Part shown: positions 11,981-23,482 of the stretch, piece after piece
How the letters are laid out: each line of letters begins with the position of its first letter
Position numbering within the stretch: the first letter of the stretch is position 1
Source: Bactericera cockerelli
Taxonomy: Eukaryota; Arthropoda; Insecta; Hemiptera; Triozidae
Assembly: GCA_024516035.1 (NCBI GenBank)
Contig: CM044959.1
Location: 25,795,644 to 25,859,643 of the forward strand
Direction: 5' to 3'
Length of the DNA: 64,000 nt
Notes under the pieces: generated by a model
What the model was told of the DNA's origin: nothing
The model's input: only the letters and a program-made list of their open reading frames with translations
Database searches by the model: none
Translations under genes and position numbers: made by a program

Positions 11981-12359
11981 TGAATGGGTGAGTAGAAGAA
12001 CCAGGAATGTCAAAAATCAATTTTTTTTTTCTTCGTAGAATAAGAAAGAATGTACTCTTTTCTATCATCTCTGTGAATATGAAGGAGAAATACCCCTTAA
12101 AAGTATAATTTTTTTCGATTTTAAAGTGGGGGAATCGGAAAAAAAATCTGATGTAACACAAGGAATGTAACAAAACACTGACCATTTTTGCTAGCGGTAT
12201 TAGTACCTAGTTGTGAGAATCTTGTCGAATAACAAGGAATGTAAAATTTAATTTTATTATACTCATTAGCATCAGGAAAGCAAAAATAAGACAAATCTTA
12301 TTTTTGCTTTCCTGAAAAGTCGATTTTTGACATTCCTGGTTCTTCTACTCACCCATTCA
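11981..12359. mobile_element. MITE-like element with 38-bp terminal inverted repeats
   Basis: The 38 bases from 11981 (tgaatgggtgagtagaagaa...) recur inverted and without mismatch at 12322..12359. The 379-bp element has no coding capacity. Inside, 12273..12290 and 12297..12314 form a perfect 18-bp stem (caggaaagcaaaaataag) with a 6-nt loop. A target duplication is not clear. Confidence 0.75.
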
Positions 12360-13892
12360 AATGTTAGTAGGTATCTGGAGTCGCAATAGTTACATGATTC
12401 CCAACAAGCATACACATTACACAGTATATTTTATATGCACTATAAAAAATATCTTAAGATAGGTTAATAACTATGTGCGTTATTCAGTGTATTAGGAACC
12501 TTGTTTTTTCTATCCAATAAAAAAAATCTACCAAAAAAAACACTAGGGCCGTCTTGAAATTCACGTAACGATTGCATTAGGCCATAAGGAAAAAGAAACC
12601 AAATTTGGTGCAGTGGTGTCAAAAAAAACTGGCAGTCTGGTAACTTGATTCATTAGTGATGAATGCTGATTTTAGGCCATCAGTTGGGAATCAATGGTCT
12701 TTTATTTTTTTAACGAATGGTCTTGACATATTTAAAATATAAATGTGACTTGTCAGTTAAAATAACGGGAAAGAAAAAGTTAGAAATGCTGAAAGGGAGT
12801 AAAAAATACCCTGAGGTTATGTTTATCCAAATTTCAACGTTACTGTTATTACTTATTACTATTGAAGAGCCCTACTATGATTGATAGAAAGACCTATTTA
12901 AATTGAAATATTCTTTTCTACTATAAAATGTTTGTTTTCGTACCAATTTTCTATATCATAATAAACATTGTTGTTCATTCGTTTCTTTAAGCCCCGATCG
13001 GTAGAACATGAAATATACTAGATCGGCATTAATTAATTTGAGTACTGTTTTCTTATAACGCCGTAAAATTTGGTTCGATTGTTGTTAGTGCATTTATTTT
13101 TAAACCAAGGACGGCCAAACTGGGAACCGCAAAAACAATTTCGGGTAACTGCAAAGAGATTTACCACAATAATGGTTTGCACACTGCGCAGTGGATCATT
13201 TAGGCCCTTACCCTACAATGCATGAGTTTTTTGATTTCGATGAAAATTTTACTGGGCATTCAATAGATATCTGGATTTTTATATGTTGGGAAAACAGTTA
13301 AAAAAAACTCACCCGCCATTTTTGGTTGGATTTTGGCCGAAAATGGCATGTTACAAATTAATTTGAATGAGAAAGGTTTCAAATATATTTACCAACTGGG
13401 TTTGATTCAATGCACCTCTACTTCTGACTTAAATTTAACTTCATGTATTTCATATGTCGTTTATAAGTGGGGGTGGAAAGGGCTAAAGAATGAGGATTAG
13501 TAGTTTACTTACAAACACTCACTGTTTACTTTGTCTGAGTCCACTTCTTAGCTGCAATAGGTAATTATACGTGATACCTTGGTCATCCATTTATTTAATA
13601 TAATGGTGGAATTTCTGGAGTGTAATGCTCAAGACTTCTCAATTTGAGGTCAATAAATAATTTATATCAGATCTTTTACGGACCATGTTATCGGTTCATT
13701 ACCTGTGTACAAATATACATATTTAGACCCTATTGATAGGTATAGGTATGAAGGAAAATGTGTTGATTAGATAATTCCTCTTCGTCGCATTAATTATGTA
13801 AGTAGGTTCCCTGTTTAAAATATTCAGATGGTGCTATGTACTCGTAACTATTAAAAACAACCGTATCTTATACTAATGTGGAAAATTAGAAA
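12360..13892. other. Intergenic DNA, no gene seen
   Basis: AT-rich, without splice-bounded open frames. Possible old repeat debris around 13080..13500, not assignable from this window alone. Confidence 0.4.
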
Positions 13893-14168
13893 TCAGTGGT
13901 TAAGCACTCGCTTGCCATGCGGAAGGTCCCGGGTTCGAACCCCCGCGCCGACAAAAAATTGTATTCTTAATTTGGTTACAATTGTTTGTAAGGGATACCT
14001 TCCGGTGCGCTCGTGTTGACCCAGCACCTAAATGGGAAGTATTGTGTCACTTCTCGCCCATCAGAGGGGAGGCATACTACGGGATGGGCAGGCTACAACA
14101 CAGACCACAAGCGTCTACAGTAGCTCCTGTTTCATGGCTACGAAATAAAAAAGGCTGTGAAACACTCA

Positions 14169-14202
<34 letters not shown>
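13893..14202 (+). mobile_element. SINE family C copy with long A tail
   Basis: The tRNA-like head (cagtggttaagcactcgctt, B box gggttcgaacccc) leads into a body with gtaagggataccttccggtg, acccagcacctaaatgggaa and cagaccacaagcgtctacag, ending in about 29 A. Copies are at 26960..27284 (minus) and 51478..51778. The head resembles tRNA-Gly(GCC), clearest in the related head at 51290. Confidence 0.8.
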
Positions 14203-14205
<3 letters not shown>

Positions 14206-15362
14206 AAGAGCCTTACAGCAGAAAAAGGATAGATAACACGAAATATCGAGCTATAATAGCAAGAGGGTTCTGTTGCTAGTCTCCATATGGACTAGATCGA
14301 GATCCACAGTGCTCTACTCCACAACATCCTATTTGTCATGAGCTCATATACTGGTATTATGATCATAATGAAACTGTCACTCATATTAAACAATCACACA
14401 AATCACATAGGAAACAATTAGTTATCTGTTGAGGAAACTCTACAAGATAACTGAATGGGTTTGACATTCTAGTTCTACACTTGGAAACACAAACAAACTG
14501 GACGATTGACAACTTTTCCAAGCAGAAAAAATCATGTCTCAACTGAACGATATTTCACCTTAAGAAATAATTTTACTATCAAAAAATTTGTTTGCTTTGA
14601 TTTTCGAGACATTACATTTGATTTTCGAGACTTTCTTGAAACCAAAATTACGCATCTATAATAATTTAGGTGAATTTAAATAAATAACACAGTTTATGCA
14701 CGTTACACCCTGTAATAAATTCCATTATAGGCATTATAGCGACCATCAAATGAATGAAGAAAAGACTGAGGAAGATTGAAGGAAGTAGAACAATCTAGCT
14801 CGATGGATGAACAAATCACATGGGTAACATTTCATCTGGTTACCCCCGCCTTCCTGTCTGATCTCGGGTCCTAGGAGACCACTTGGCCAAGTCACGATCC
14901 TTCTCCTGACTGAATCAGTTCCACCGTGGTCCACATGAGTTGCCAAACTAAACTAAACTTTACTTCGTTCTGTGCGATCGTGTTTTGCCGGTAAATATAT
15001 CGAAAATTTCTGAAATAATGGAATACATTTCACGTCAGTCGGTGGAAGCACAACTTTTCTAATTATTTTCCCAAAAAGTTTTGTGTTCTCATTACACTCA
15101 AAGCTCATTTCAGCAGAATTGTTGATAAAATTTTCCAAATTATAATTTCGCATTCATTTGTTGTGCTCTTTGAATTATCGAAAAATAAATTAAACGATAC
15201 TAAAATTTGAACGGACAATTTGTTGCCTGCTTCATTTCATGTTTACACATCACGACCAAAAATTGGATGTTCAATTTAAAATTAAATTAACCAGAATGAT
15301 AATAATACAGTAATGAAATTTTGGTAGCTGTAATGTAATAGATTGTTCCCACACGCCACAAT
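14203..15362. other. Upstream region of the DM4/12-like gene
   Basis: AT-rich. A cgttacaccctgta word at 14702 matches the end of the 6910..8905 element and may be a remnant of a related element. No other gene is seen. The promoter of the gene at 15363 should lie here, but no clear TATA box can be picked out of the AT-rich sequence. Confidence 0.35.
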
Positions 15363-15977
15363 ATGTCGCGGAACTGGACTCTCATCGTGTTGCTGCTCTT
15401 GTTGCTCACCGGGGTCGCCAAGGCAGGCTACCACCTCATCAAGCTGATGGTGATGGCGGGCATGGGCCTCATTGGACTGTGGCTGCTACACAAGCTGGCC
15501 CAGGACTACAACAAGATCCGCAAGACACAGAGCGCCGTCAACACAGCCGGCAGACTCCTGGGTCTCTGGAAGCGGTCTCTGCCTGACGAGGCCATGTTCC
15601 ACCAGCTGGAACACTCAGAGGAACCCATCCTAGACCCGTTCAACTTCTTCCAAGAGAAATACAACAGTAAATACGGTGATGCCGGATTGTCCATGGTTCA
15701 TCCAAACTTCGACACCGTTCTAAACTTTGATCAAAACGAATGCGCCCGGAGGCTTGTGTGTCAACTGGCAACAAGGAAACGCCTTAATGAAAACGAAAGC
15801 ACAATTTTGAAATTGATCAAAATGGAGTCCAATCAAAATGACAGCCAGTCAAGGGATGTGTTCCGGAGAGCCGCGGATGTTGGCTACAAGTCCAAAGATC
15901 CAAAAAAATGTAAGGACGTGTTCAAGAAGTGTCGGTTCACGGAAGCACAAATGCAACGAGTTATCAGAGTATTTTGA
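15363..15977 (+). CDS. Secreted or membrane protein, DM4/12-like, intronless, 204 aa
   Basis: A single open frame from ATG (context cacaatATGT, A at -3) to TGA encodes 204 aa. Residues 1 to 21 are a signal peptide (LLLLLLTGVAKA). A second hydrophobic helix follows (about 27 to 47, MVMAGMGLIGLWLL) and could anchor the protein. The C-terminal half holds NECARRLVC (C-x5-C), then FRRAADVGYK and KKCKDVFKKC (C-x6-C). This spacing matches the insect DM4/12 family (C-x5-C block, an A-x-x-G stretch, then a C..C end), whose biochemical role is unknown to me. Codon third positions are clearly GC-richer than the flanking DNA in the first half, which supports a real gene. No intron is needed. Function is not inferred beyond extracellular or membrane location. 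Confidence 0.7.
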   Translation: MSRNWTLIVLLLLLLTGVAKAGYHLIKLMVMAGMGLIGLWLLHKLAQDYNKIRKTQSAVNTAGRLLGLWKRSLPDEAMFHQLEHSEEPILDPFNFFQEKYNSKYGDAGLSMVHPNFDTVLNFDQNECARRLVCQLATRKRLNENESTILKLIKMESNQNDSQSRDVFRRAADVGYKSKDPKKCKDVFKKCRFTEAQMQRVIRVF

Positions 15978-17204
15978 AATGCTGAAGTGGATGTGATGTG
16001 CCATCAGTTACCTGCATAAGTATGTAAGATAAAGTAACTCCATGTGATATTAGATAGTAAAAGAAGAATACCAAAGTTACAACCAATAACATTGAGCGTT
16101 GACAGAACATCAGTTGTCACCTGTATTAGTATTACTTAGGATATCGATGTGGTTAGGAGACTCCAAACCATTGGGTGTCAACTTCACGCCACACATTGGG
16201 TTTCAAAGTTTTCAAACCGTTGAAATTGATTTAATTTTACATTGTACCTGAATTAGAATAATATTACATTATACAGTTAATTTTTTTAATAACCTGCTGG
16301 ACAAGGGTGAATTTATTCCACTCTTTCGTACGACTTGAATTCTAAATATAAGGTGAAAAGTCTAAACTCAAATACAGACCATTGAATATTGTTGGGACTA
16401 TTCAATCATTCATATTGCTAAAGATTGTATCTTGAAGCGCCTACATTCATTTAATCAAATTTTAATCTTCGCTGTTTTGGTTGTCTTTGAGTCTTTGTAC
16501 ATAATCATAATTATACCGTCAACTCATGGGAATTTAATATTCAAAGAGCTGGGAATAGATATTTGGCAACCCCACCTTATCTGTCAGGAATCTATCTTTA
16601 TTATGATTAAAACTAAAACAATTATTTACATAAGTAGGTATCAATATGTATTTTAATGCAGATGTAGGCGTCTGAAAACTGATCAAGATCACCTTAACTT
16701 AACATCTCAAGCCGGTGTGAATAGATTTAATTGTTAGAATTGAAATGGGAGGATCCCCAGAGATATGAAGACGGAGAAGAAGAAACGTAGTAACTATTAG
16801 GTAATTACTAGGTGCGAGAAAAATTCAGGAGCACCTATTTAATTTTGTAACGAAAAATGATAACTACATTCTACCTAAATGGTTCTCACCATTGGTAGTA
16901 TTGGTAATCTGCAGTTTTCAAAATTTACTTGCATAGCACGACCTCTAGTATTATAAAGTAGTTACCATGAAATTTTCTAAAAGAAATTGATCCTTTTAAT
17001 TTTCAAGATGTAAATAATAAATATGACGTTTTACTTGAGAACCTAGTTTAGTTTTTTTCCTCAATTTTGTTCAAATAAACCAATGTACAAATTATTAGAA
17101 ACTGTTTTATCATTTTCTTATTTATTTATGTAATTTTGATTTAAACTAAACAAATAGCAAAATTATAAACGTGTAGATACTGTTTTAAATACTATGACAT
17201 GAGT
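15978..17204. other. 3' region of the DM4/12-like gene
   Basis: Non-coding, AT-rich. A possible polyadenylation hexamer AATAAA occurs near 17016. No further gene is supported. Confidence 0.4.
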
Positions 17205-17275
17205 AGTCACCTTGGCCTAGCGGTAGCATGCTCGGCTTGCACTCCAGGTGACCCGGGTTCGAATCTCAGCGGGGT
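17205..17275 (+). repeat. tRNA-like SINE head, family D
   Basis: It carries an A-box-like ggcctagcggtagcatgctc and a perfect B box gggttcgaatc. The acceptor stem does not pair, so it is not a functional tRNA. The same head occurs twice in tandem on the minus strand at 19263..19537. Confidence 0.6.
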
Positions 17276-19262
17276 ATTAATAACACAAATAACTAGATCT
17301 TTATCTTTTATAACATGTATGAAAGTTTACCTTCATAGCCTACTGATTCAGAATTGAAAATAATTAAAGAAGCCTCAACACTGATGAAACATGTCAAGAG
17401 CGCTGCATTGGACCTAATGTTAGTATTTTTTTGTTTCAGTCTGACATTTACTATAAGATGTATAATTGTATATCCAGCATAACCTCAGAGTATATGGAGG
17501 AGATATTTAAAGAGTGGGTCAGAAGGGAAACAATTGAATGTCAAAGCCGACCCGGCGCGGTGGACCTATAGTTTCAAGTGAAGTCTTCCCAAGAATTAGG
17601 AGAATTAAGAACGACATTCTAAATGTAGTAAATGTAAAGCTTCATCAACACATGGCTTATTGAAAAATCGAGCTTTGTGATTTGTAGGATTGTGCTATTA
17701 CTTGCATTAGCAAAGCTTAGACCAGCTACATAAAGAGATCTACCTGAGGTTCATTACAAAAGCCAAATAGTGGCTCAGATTGGCCCAGTAGGTAAAGTCT
17801 TATTGAAGAATAAAGGTTTAAAGAGAGAAACAAATGGTTATTATATTTCAAATATAGAATCGCGACTGTCTACCCTTGGTAGATTGCTAATACACAGCAT
17901 TGGGAGCATTACCATCAGAAGAATTGACTGCCATGTTCAGAATCAGAAGATATATGAATTAACTTTCTCAATGTTGGGGTTTGTAAAAATATAGAAATAG
18001 AGGTAATAACATATAGTAATAGAGGTAATAACCTTGTTAAATGTAGGTACCTATTTTTCACATAAATAAATATTTTCATTCATTCATGGAAGTTTGTAAT
18101 TGAATTTCAATTTTATATGACACCCCCTAAAAGTGTATTTTTTTAACTCTAATATTAAGAAGTAGATATGAGATTAAACTGTATGATGTTAGTATTGTAC
18201 ATATCTCCTGAATACAGAAAGTGGAAATAAAAGTAATTATAAGTACTTTCTGGGTTTATTATTTCCGTTTATTTAAGTTAATTTAAATGTGTAATGTGAC
18301 CAATAATATTATTAGGAAGGTGGTTCTTAAAATCTATATTTTAGTATGTCTACAATTAGGTAAGCATTTTTTCGACTTGTTTTGCTATATTAATTTATGC
18401 ATATATGTTTTTTATTACTACATCATTAACAAGCAACATAGGTGTGTATAGGATGTATAACTACCTAATTCACCACACATGTAGATGAACTTGTCTTACA
18501 ACGTAAAATACTAAATTATCCGCCTCATAAAGTTTAAGCTAACATGAATCTGTCTGAAATTCCAATTGATTTCTTGAGGTTCTGAGAAATCAAGTTTTTG
18601 AATGTGTTAAAATTCTGTTTCGTGAACTCATCGATATTCAGATACATAAGGAAAGTAAAATAGGTACCTACATGTCTAAAAATATATAACATGTGTGTAA
18701 TATAACTAGTTCAGAGCTTCAATTCTCATAAGTTTTGCGTCGTGAATTTTGGTCATAATTTCCGGCGAAATTTTGCAAGCATATAATCAATCGCGTAGTC
18801 GGATCTCTTGTCAGTACCGGAGAAATATTTTTAACTATCAAATGCAATTCCTTTATACCTATGATATCAATAATTTTTAATTAGGTAGCTGTGCCCCAAA
18901 ATCACTTTCGCATTACTTCGGGGCACTTTACCTGTACTTCCATGCCGTTTGTAAAATGGCATAGCTATTTTGCTATTGCAAAATCTAACAGAAATCTGAA
19001 AGCTACCATCATAAACAGGTTGAACCACAAAACTTGACAAACCCATAACCCCCAACACACTAAGCATATCAACATGAAACAAAATATGGCGTGGTTTTCT
19101 GTTGTGATATCGCACAACTTCAGTGGCCATCTTCTTATAATCTATACTTTCACAAAATGATGGATACTCACATCAGAGCAGCTATTCATTTTACCCCTTC
19201 ACGTAGGCGTCTAGAAATGAACCTCAGAACATAGTCAAAACACAGCACATAGCCGAAAAAAT
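17276..19262. other. Intergenic DNA with a SINE-G-like patch
   Basis: No gene is seen. Around 18895..18950 the plus strand reads tttcgcattacttcggggca and actttacctgtacttccatg, close to the body of SINE family G at 47690..48036. The minus-strand open frame over 18867..19130 is therefore probably retroposon sequence. Confidence 0.4.
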
Positions 19263-19537
19263 CCAACACCGCTGAGATTGGAGTCCGAGTCACCTGCTTG
19301 CAAGCCGAGTGTGTTATGGTGACTAGTTAAGCTACCTCTTGAAATATTAGCTCTGAGGCTATTTACCATTTATCACAAGAATACACAAAATATCCGAAAT
19401 CCAACACCGCTGAGATTGGAGTCCGAGTCACCTGCTTGCAAGCCGAGTGTGTTATGGTGACTAGTTAAGCTACCTCTTGAAATATTAGCTCTGAGGCTAT
19501 TTACCATTTATCACAAGAATACACAAAATATCCGAAA
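19263..19537 (-). repeat. 138-bp tandem duplication of a tRNA-like sequence
   Basis: 19263..19400 and 19401..19537 are the same sequence repeated head to tail, apparently without mismatch. Read on the minus strand each unit carries tagtcaccataacacactcg, gcttgcaagcaggtgact and a decayed B box (ggactccaatctc), aligning with the family-D head at 17205. The identity of the units points to a recent local duplication. Confidence 0.85.
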
Positions 19538-21350
19538 GCCCTAGCCGAAGATATTAGGAATGACTTTGATCATTTGATTGTGTCAAAACCTTTAAAATTT
19601 CTGCACTGTCCACCTCCAAATTTGGCAAAACTTTTTTATGGTCTAATTTAAGTTTCAATTATGCAATTTGGACTTAATAGCTTCATTAAAATTGTTTGTT
19701 TTCTGTGCTGAAATTCAAAACCTAAAAATGCTAAAAGCATTGTAGTACTTTTATGGACTCTAAAAATGTGCAAACAAAAAGTTGATTGACAGTGTCTTCG
19801 CATTAACAAGCGATGCTGTTAGCATTCCAGTCCTGTTACTTACTACCAGAACCTCTTCCATCGCCATGACTACATCATTTTTTTTCACCCTGTATTGGGA
19901 CACACGAAAAAAATCTACCAAGTTTGTGTTCTCTGTCATTAGTGACTTTAAATTTGGCTTATCTTGTTTCAGAGAGGTGCCTTATGCTTTCACCCAATTA
20001 TAGTATAGTAAGGTGTATGGGTACGCGATCTTTCGTAACATGTTAGTGCATAACATCCGTCATAATAATCCGTGGAGATGTCTAGAACACCGAATTCATT
20101 ACAAAGATAGCAAGACCCATGCTTATCTAAGTGGCCTAGTATTTACTCATTCGGAATTAAAATTTAGAGTAGATCTAAGATCACGTACAAAAAGATGGTA
20201 AACCGTAAATCTAGAACTGGTGTGAACATAACTCGACGGTCTTCTTATTTTTATTAAGACAGAACTCACAAAAAAGGGGGTCGAAATTTTACATCTAATT
20301 CCATCTATTGGTTTTTTTTTCAAGTTTGTTTCTAGTAGTCCACCGATACCTTATGAGTTTTACCCATTGCTTTTAGAAGATTAACACACTACCTGAAAGT
20401 TTCATGAAGGTTGACTATTTTGTTTGATAAACCGCTTAGACCAGACCACTAAAAGCCACCAAAGAGTAGGTGCAGTTCAGCAATCGGTAGCTGCTGTTTT
20501 ATTGAACAAGGAACTTGTTCATAACAATTCAGTGAGGGAAAATATGCATTTTAAAATTGAGTGAGGAATGGGTTAGATTGTCACTATCTTCTCTCGGCAG
20601 AGCAGTGCCAAAGTTATCGGTATCTATAATACAATTATTACAAAATTAATATAATGTAACGTCATACCTACTCAATCATTAAACATATGTATTTGATTAA
20701 TGGTAATAATACGGGTTGTGGGTACAACTTTGATGTTGTAACGCCAATGTAGATAAAGGTGTCCACTTTAATAGAACTACATAATAGACCTACTTAGAAT
20801 TCCAAATAAAACCACAAACCAATAACATGAATAAAGAAAGTATCGAAATTCGATATTTCATTGCACCAGGACTACCGAGAGGTTTAGGCCGCAATAGATT
20901 CATAGATTGAAACCGAAGAGATGGAAGTTTTTTACAAAACATTGATTAAGTGAAATTGATTAATCAAAGATGATAGTATAAAAATCGGTTTTGTCTATCA
21001 CGAAAGAAACCATACTAGCCGTGCCCAGAGATATGTCTATTGCTCCCAAAAGTTTCGAAAAGACAGATGAGAATCTACTCAATGTGCACTTATGTAATTT
21101 TCACTGTAGATAATGCAAGAAAACATTGATGGATTTAAGTTAGGACTATCGAAAACGAAGACAGTTAAAGCTGTAACAGTTCAGTTTTACTTTTTATTTT
21201 ACATAAATTATAGAAATACACCATGGAACATTTTTGGACATGTAATGGACAAACAGGAATTCATCAATACATCTAAGTACCGATTCAGACATCCTTTTAA
21301 AGGAACCAATGTGGGTGCAATGATGTTACAGCTGGGTTGCAAGATTTACC
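19538..21350. other. Intergenic DNA, no gene seen
   Basis: AT-rich. Near 21114..21180 a plus frame reads DGFKLGLSKTKT, which may be a remnant of a non-LTR reverse transcriptase (the GL..N..KTK region), in keeping with the LINE debris at 22330. Not strong enough to call separately. Confidence 0.3.
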
Positions 21351-21375
21351 AGAGAGAGAGAGAGAGAGAGAGAGA
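21351..21375 (+). repeat. (AG)n microsatellite
   Basis: About 12 uninterrupted AG dinucleotides. Confidence 0.95.
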
Positions 21376-21707
21376 TGGGTACATACTTACTACGAATAAG
21401 TATCTAATTTGCTCTGACGAGATACCACCTGGAAGTTGTAAATTATGTTAGATTATCTACCAACTATTATAACTCTATATTTGAAAGATTTACGAGCGAG
21501 ACAGATCATTGCCAAATTCCAGGAGACCAGAAGAAGAACTCATATACGTAACATTAAGGCAAAATAGTGAGTTTAGAGTCGTGAATGCAAACTTGGGCTG
21601 AAGCACGATGTGATTTCAACTTTGACCTGTGTATGGTTGTAACAGTTAAAATAACTAAACTGAAGATATCTTTGTGGAGAGCTCAGAGATTCCTTTTAAC
21701 GGAAGAG

Positions 21708-21899
21708 ATGAACACAACAGATACAGCCGTCTTTGCGGTGCCAGACATCCCACGCGGGTTTGTGTGGAATCCGATAAAAAAAAAATGTGTCAGAAGATGC
21801 TCGGATTTACTAAATAGGAATTGTATAGTTTTGCATAATCAAGGATTTCGTTCTTTTGGGAATTTTGGTGATAAAGATAAGCACCGGTTATGCAATGAG
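21708..21899 (+). CDS. Possible orphan exon, Cys-containing
   Basis: The plus frame starts at an ATG (MNTTDTAVFAVPDIPRGF), continues KKKCVRRCSDLLNRNC and ends in LCNE at a good donor (GAG|GTAAAT). Composition and the four-cysteine pattern look protein-like. There is no convincing acceptor upstream, no matching next exon was found, and the frame runs into repeat-like DNA on its 5' side. It could be an exon of an unrecognised gene, a pseudogene piece or chance. Confidence 0.2.
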
Positions 21900-22329
21900 G
21901 TAAATTAGGTATATTGATAATAATTTATGATAACTTATTTTAGAAATAAAATGTCTAAATTAATCATAAAATTCTGTCAACATTAGGTAATGTTGTACAA
22001 ACATAGTATACCTAATAAAGTTTGGCATGTTTCATATACCAAAATAATATTATATGAGTACCTATCAATAATACGAGTATCTTTGCAAAATTGAGAAACT
22101 CCTGAGACAAGCTTTTTTGTAATAAAAAAAAGCTTTTAGAAATTAATGAAATAATATTTTGATCATAACAGGAGAGTAGGCAATATTCCTATACAATATT
22201 ACTTTCATTGTTTGATTTTACCCATGGATTCCCACGGTCATTGGAATCGGATTGGCTATTACTTTTTGTGCATTCAGCATGATTTCTAAGATACTTTGTA
22301 CATAATATATGTTGAACATTACACGAAGA

Positions 22330-22562
22330 GACAGCAGAAAAAGATTAATCAAAAGATTGATCAATGTGGAAATCGGCGGTCATAAGAGATAACAGATGGA
22401 CTAAAAGAATATTACAGTGGTGCCCTAGGCCCCTAGGAATATTATAAGATTAAGAGGAAAGCAAGTACTAGATCAAATTTAAATGGCAATCTAAAGCAAT
22501 AGATAGAAATTTGTGGAAACAAATTAAGGAAACTTTTATCCAACATTATAATAATAATAGTT
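22330..22562 (+). pseudogene. Decayed non-LTR retrotransposon C-terminus
   Basis: The plus strand encodes DNRWTKRILQWCPRP, then after a frameshift KFKWQSKAIDRNLWKQIKE and TFIQHY. This is the usual end of many arthropod LINE ORFs (RWT.R...W.PR ... W..A.DR..W....E.F.Q.). A stop codon and the frameshift show that it is dead. The reverse transcriptase core is not recognisable upstream. Confidence 0.5.
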
Positions 22563-23201
22563 GCGTTTGATGATGATGAAGAATTGATGATAAGATATTT
22601 CAAAAGTTCTTTTTAATATTCCCAATAGTTGAACTTGAGAAAAAAATGGAAAGTTTTATTTTAAATAAACATAATAATAATTCAAATTTCTTTCCAGAAT
22701 TCAAATTTAATATAGGTATGAACTTTTAAACCAGTATTATTACTTTGAAAAAATCACTTCATGTTCTATACAATTGCAAAAAAATAAATTCCTCTCTAAA
22801 CAACATGTTCTGTTTGAAACTGCTAAGCTCAGAATGCTCGAATGCAATGGTATACAACCTCCGCCTTACATGAGGAAATAATGGAGAGGCTCGCCATAGT
22901 ACATCGCCAAGTCGACCGATTATATTATTAAACGCCAAGAAAAACCAAAAATTATATACATAGTTCGTATCGTATGTATTTTCATTTTTACCTTCTTCGA
23001 AAAGACACCAGTATTTTTTCTTCTTATTTGTCTCGCCGAATAGAAGGGGACTTCAAACACTTCTAAAATGTAGACGGCTGTCCACTCTCAAAACTTGGTC
23101 GGAAAAAAAAGAAAGATAAAGTTAGTTAATAGCCAGCCGCCACGCCGGTCGTTTTGAAATTCAATTTTTCAATAAAATTGAATTTTTACTCCTATGCATT
23201 A

Positions 23202-23482
23202 TTATAAAAAGTCCCTCCCACAAGTGATAGTAGCAAGTCTTCTGAAGTAACTATCATCTTCAACATCCCCATGCCAGGATGTTTCGTCGTCTACAGTGAC
23301 ATCACAAACATTCAAATCTGGAACCGGAAAGATCACCGGGTAAATTGCACTTTGCCTACGATAAGAAATTTCAATCGTGCTTTCAACAAAGGAGCCCTTG
23401 GCCCAGAATCCTCTCTGAACATAACCGTTCTGGTAGTTGATGTAAACGCCATGGCCTAAACGTACTCCATTCTCAAATTGAC
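23202..23482 (-). CDS. MORN protein, exon 6 (last)
   Basis: Acceptor CCGTTTCAG|GTCAAT. Completes a MORN repeat across the junction (FEGQFENGVRLGHGVY), adds RGFWAKGSF and a unique acidic tail, and stops at 23202. Confidence 0.7.

Noticed and set aside
13982..14236. 84-aa frame, also seen at 26943..27197
   Set aside because: The same SINE family C body, ending in lysines from the A tail.
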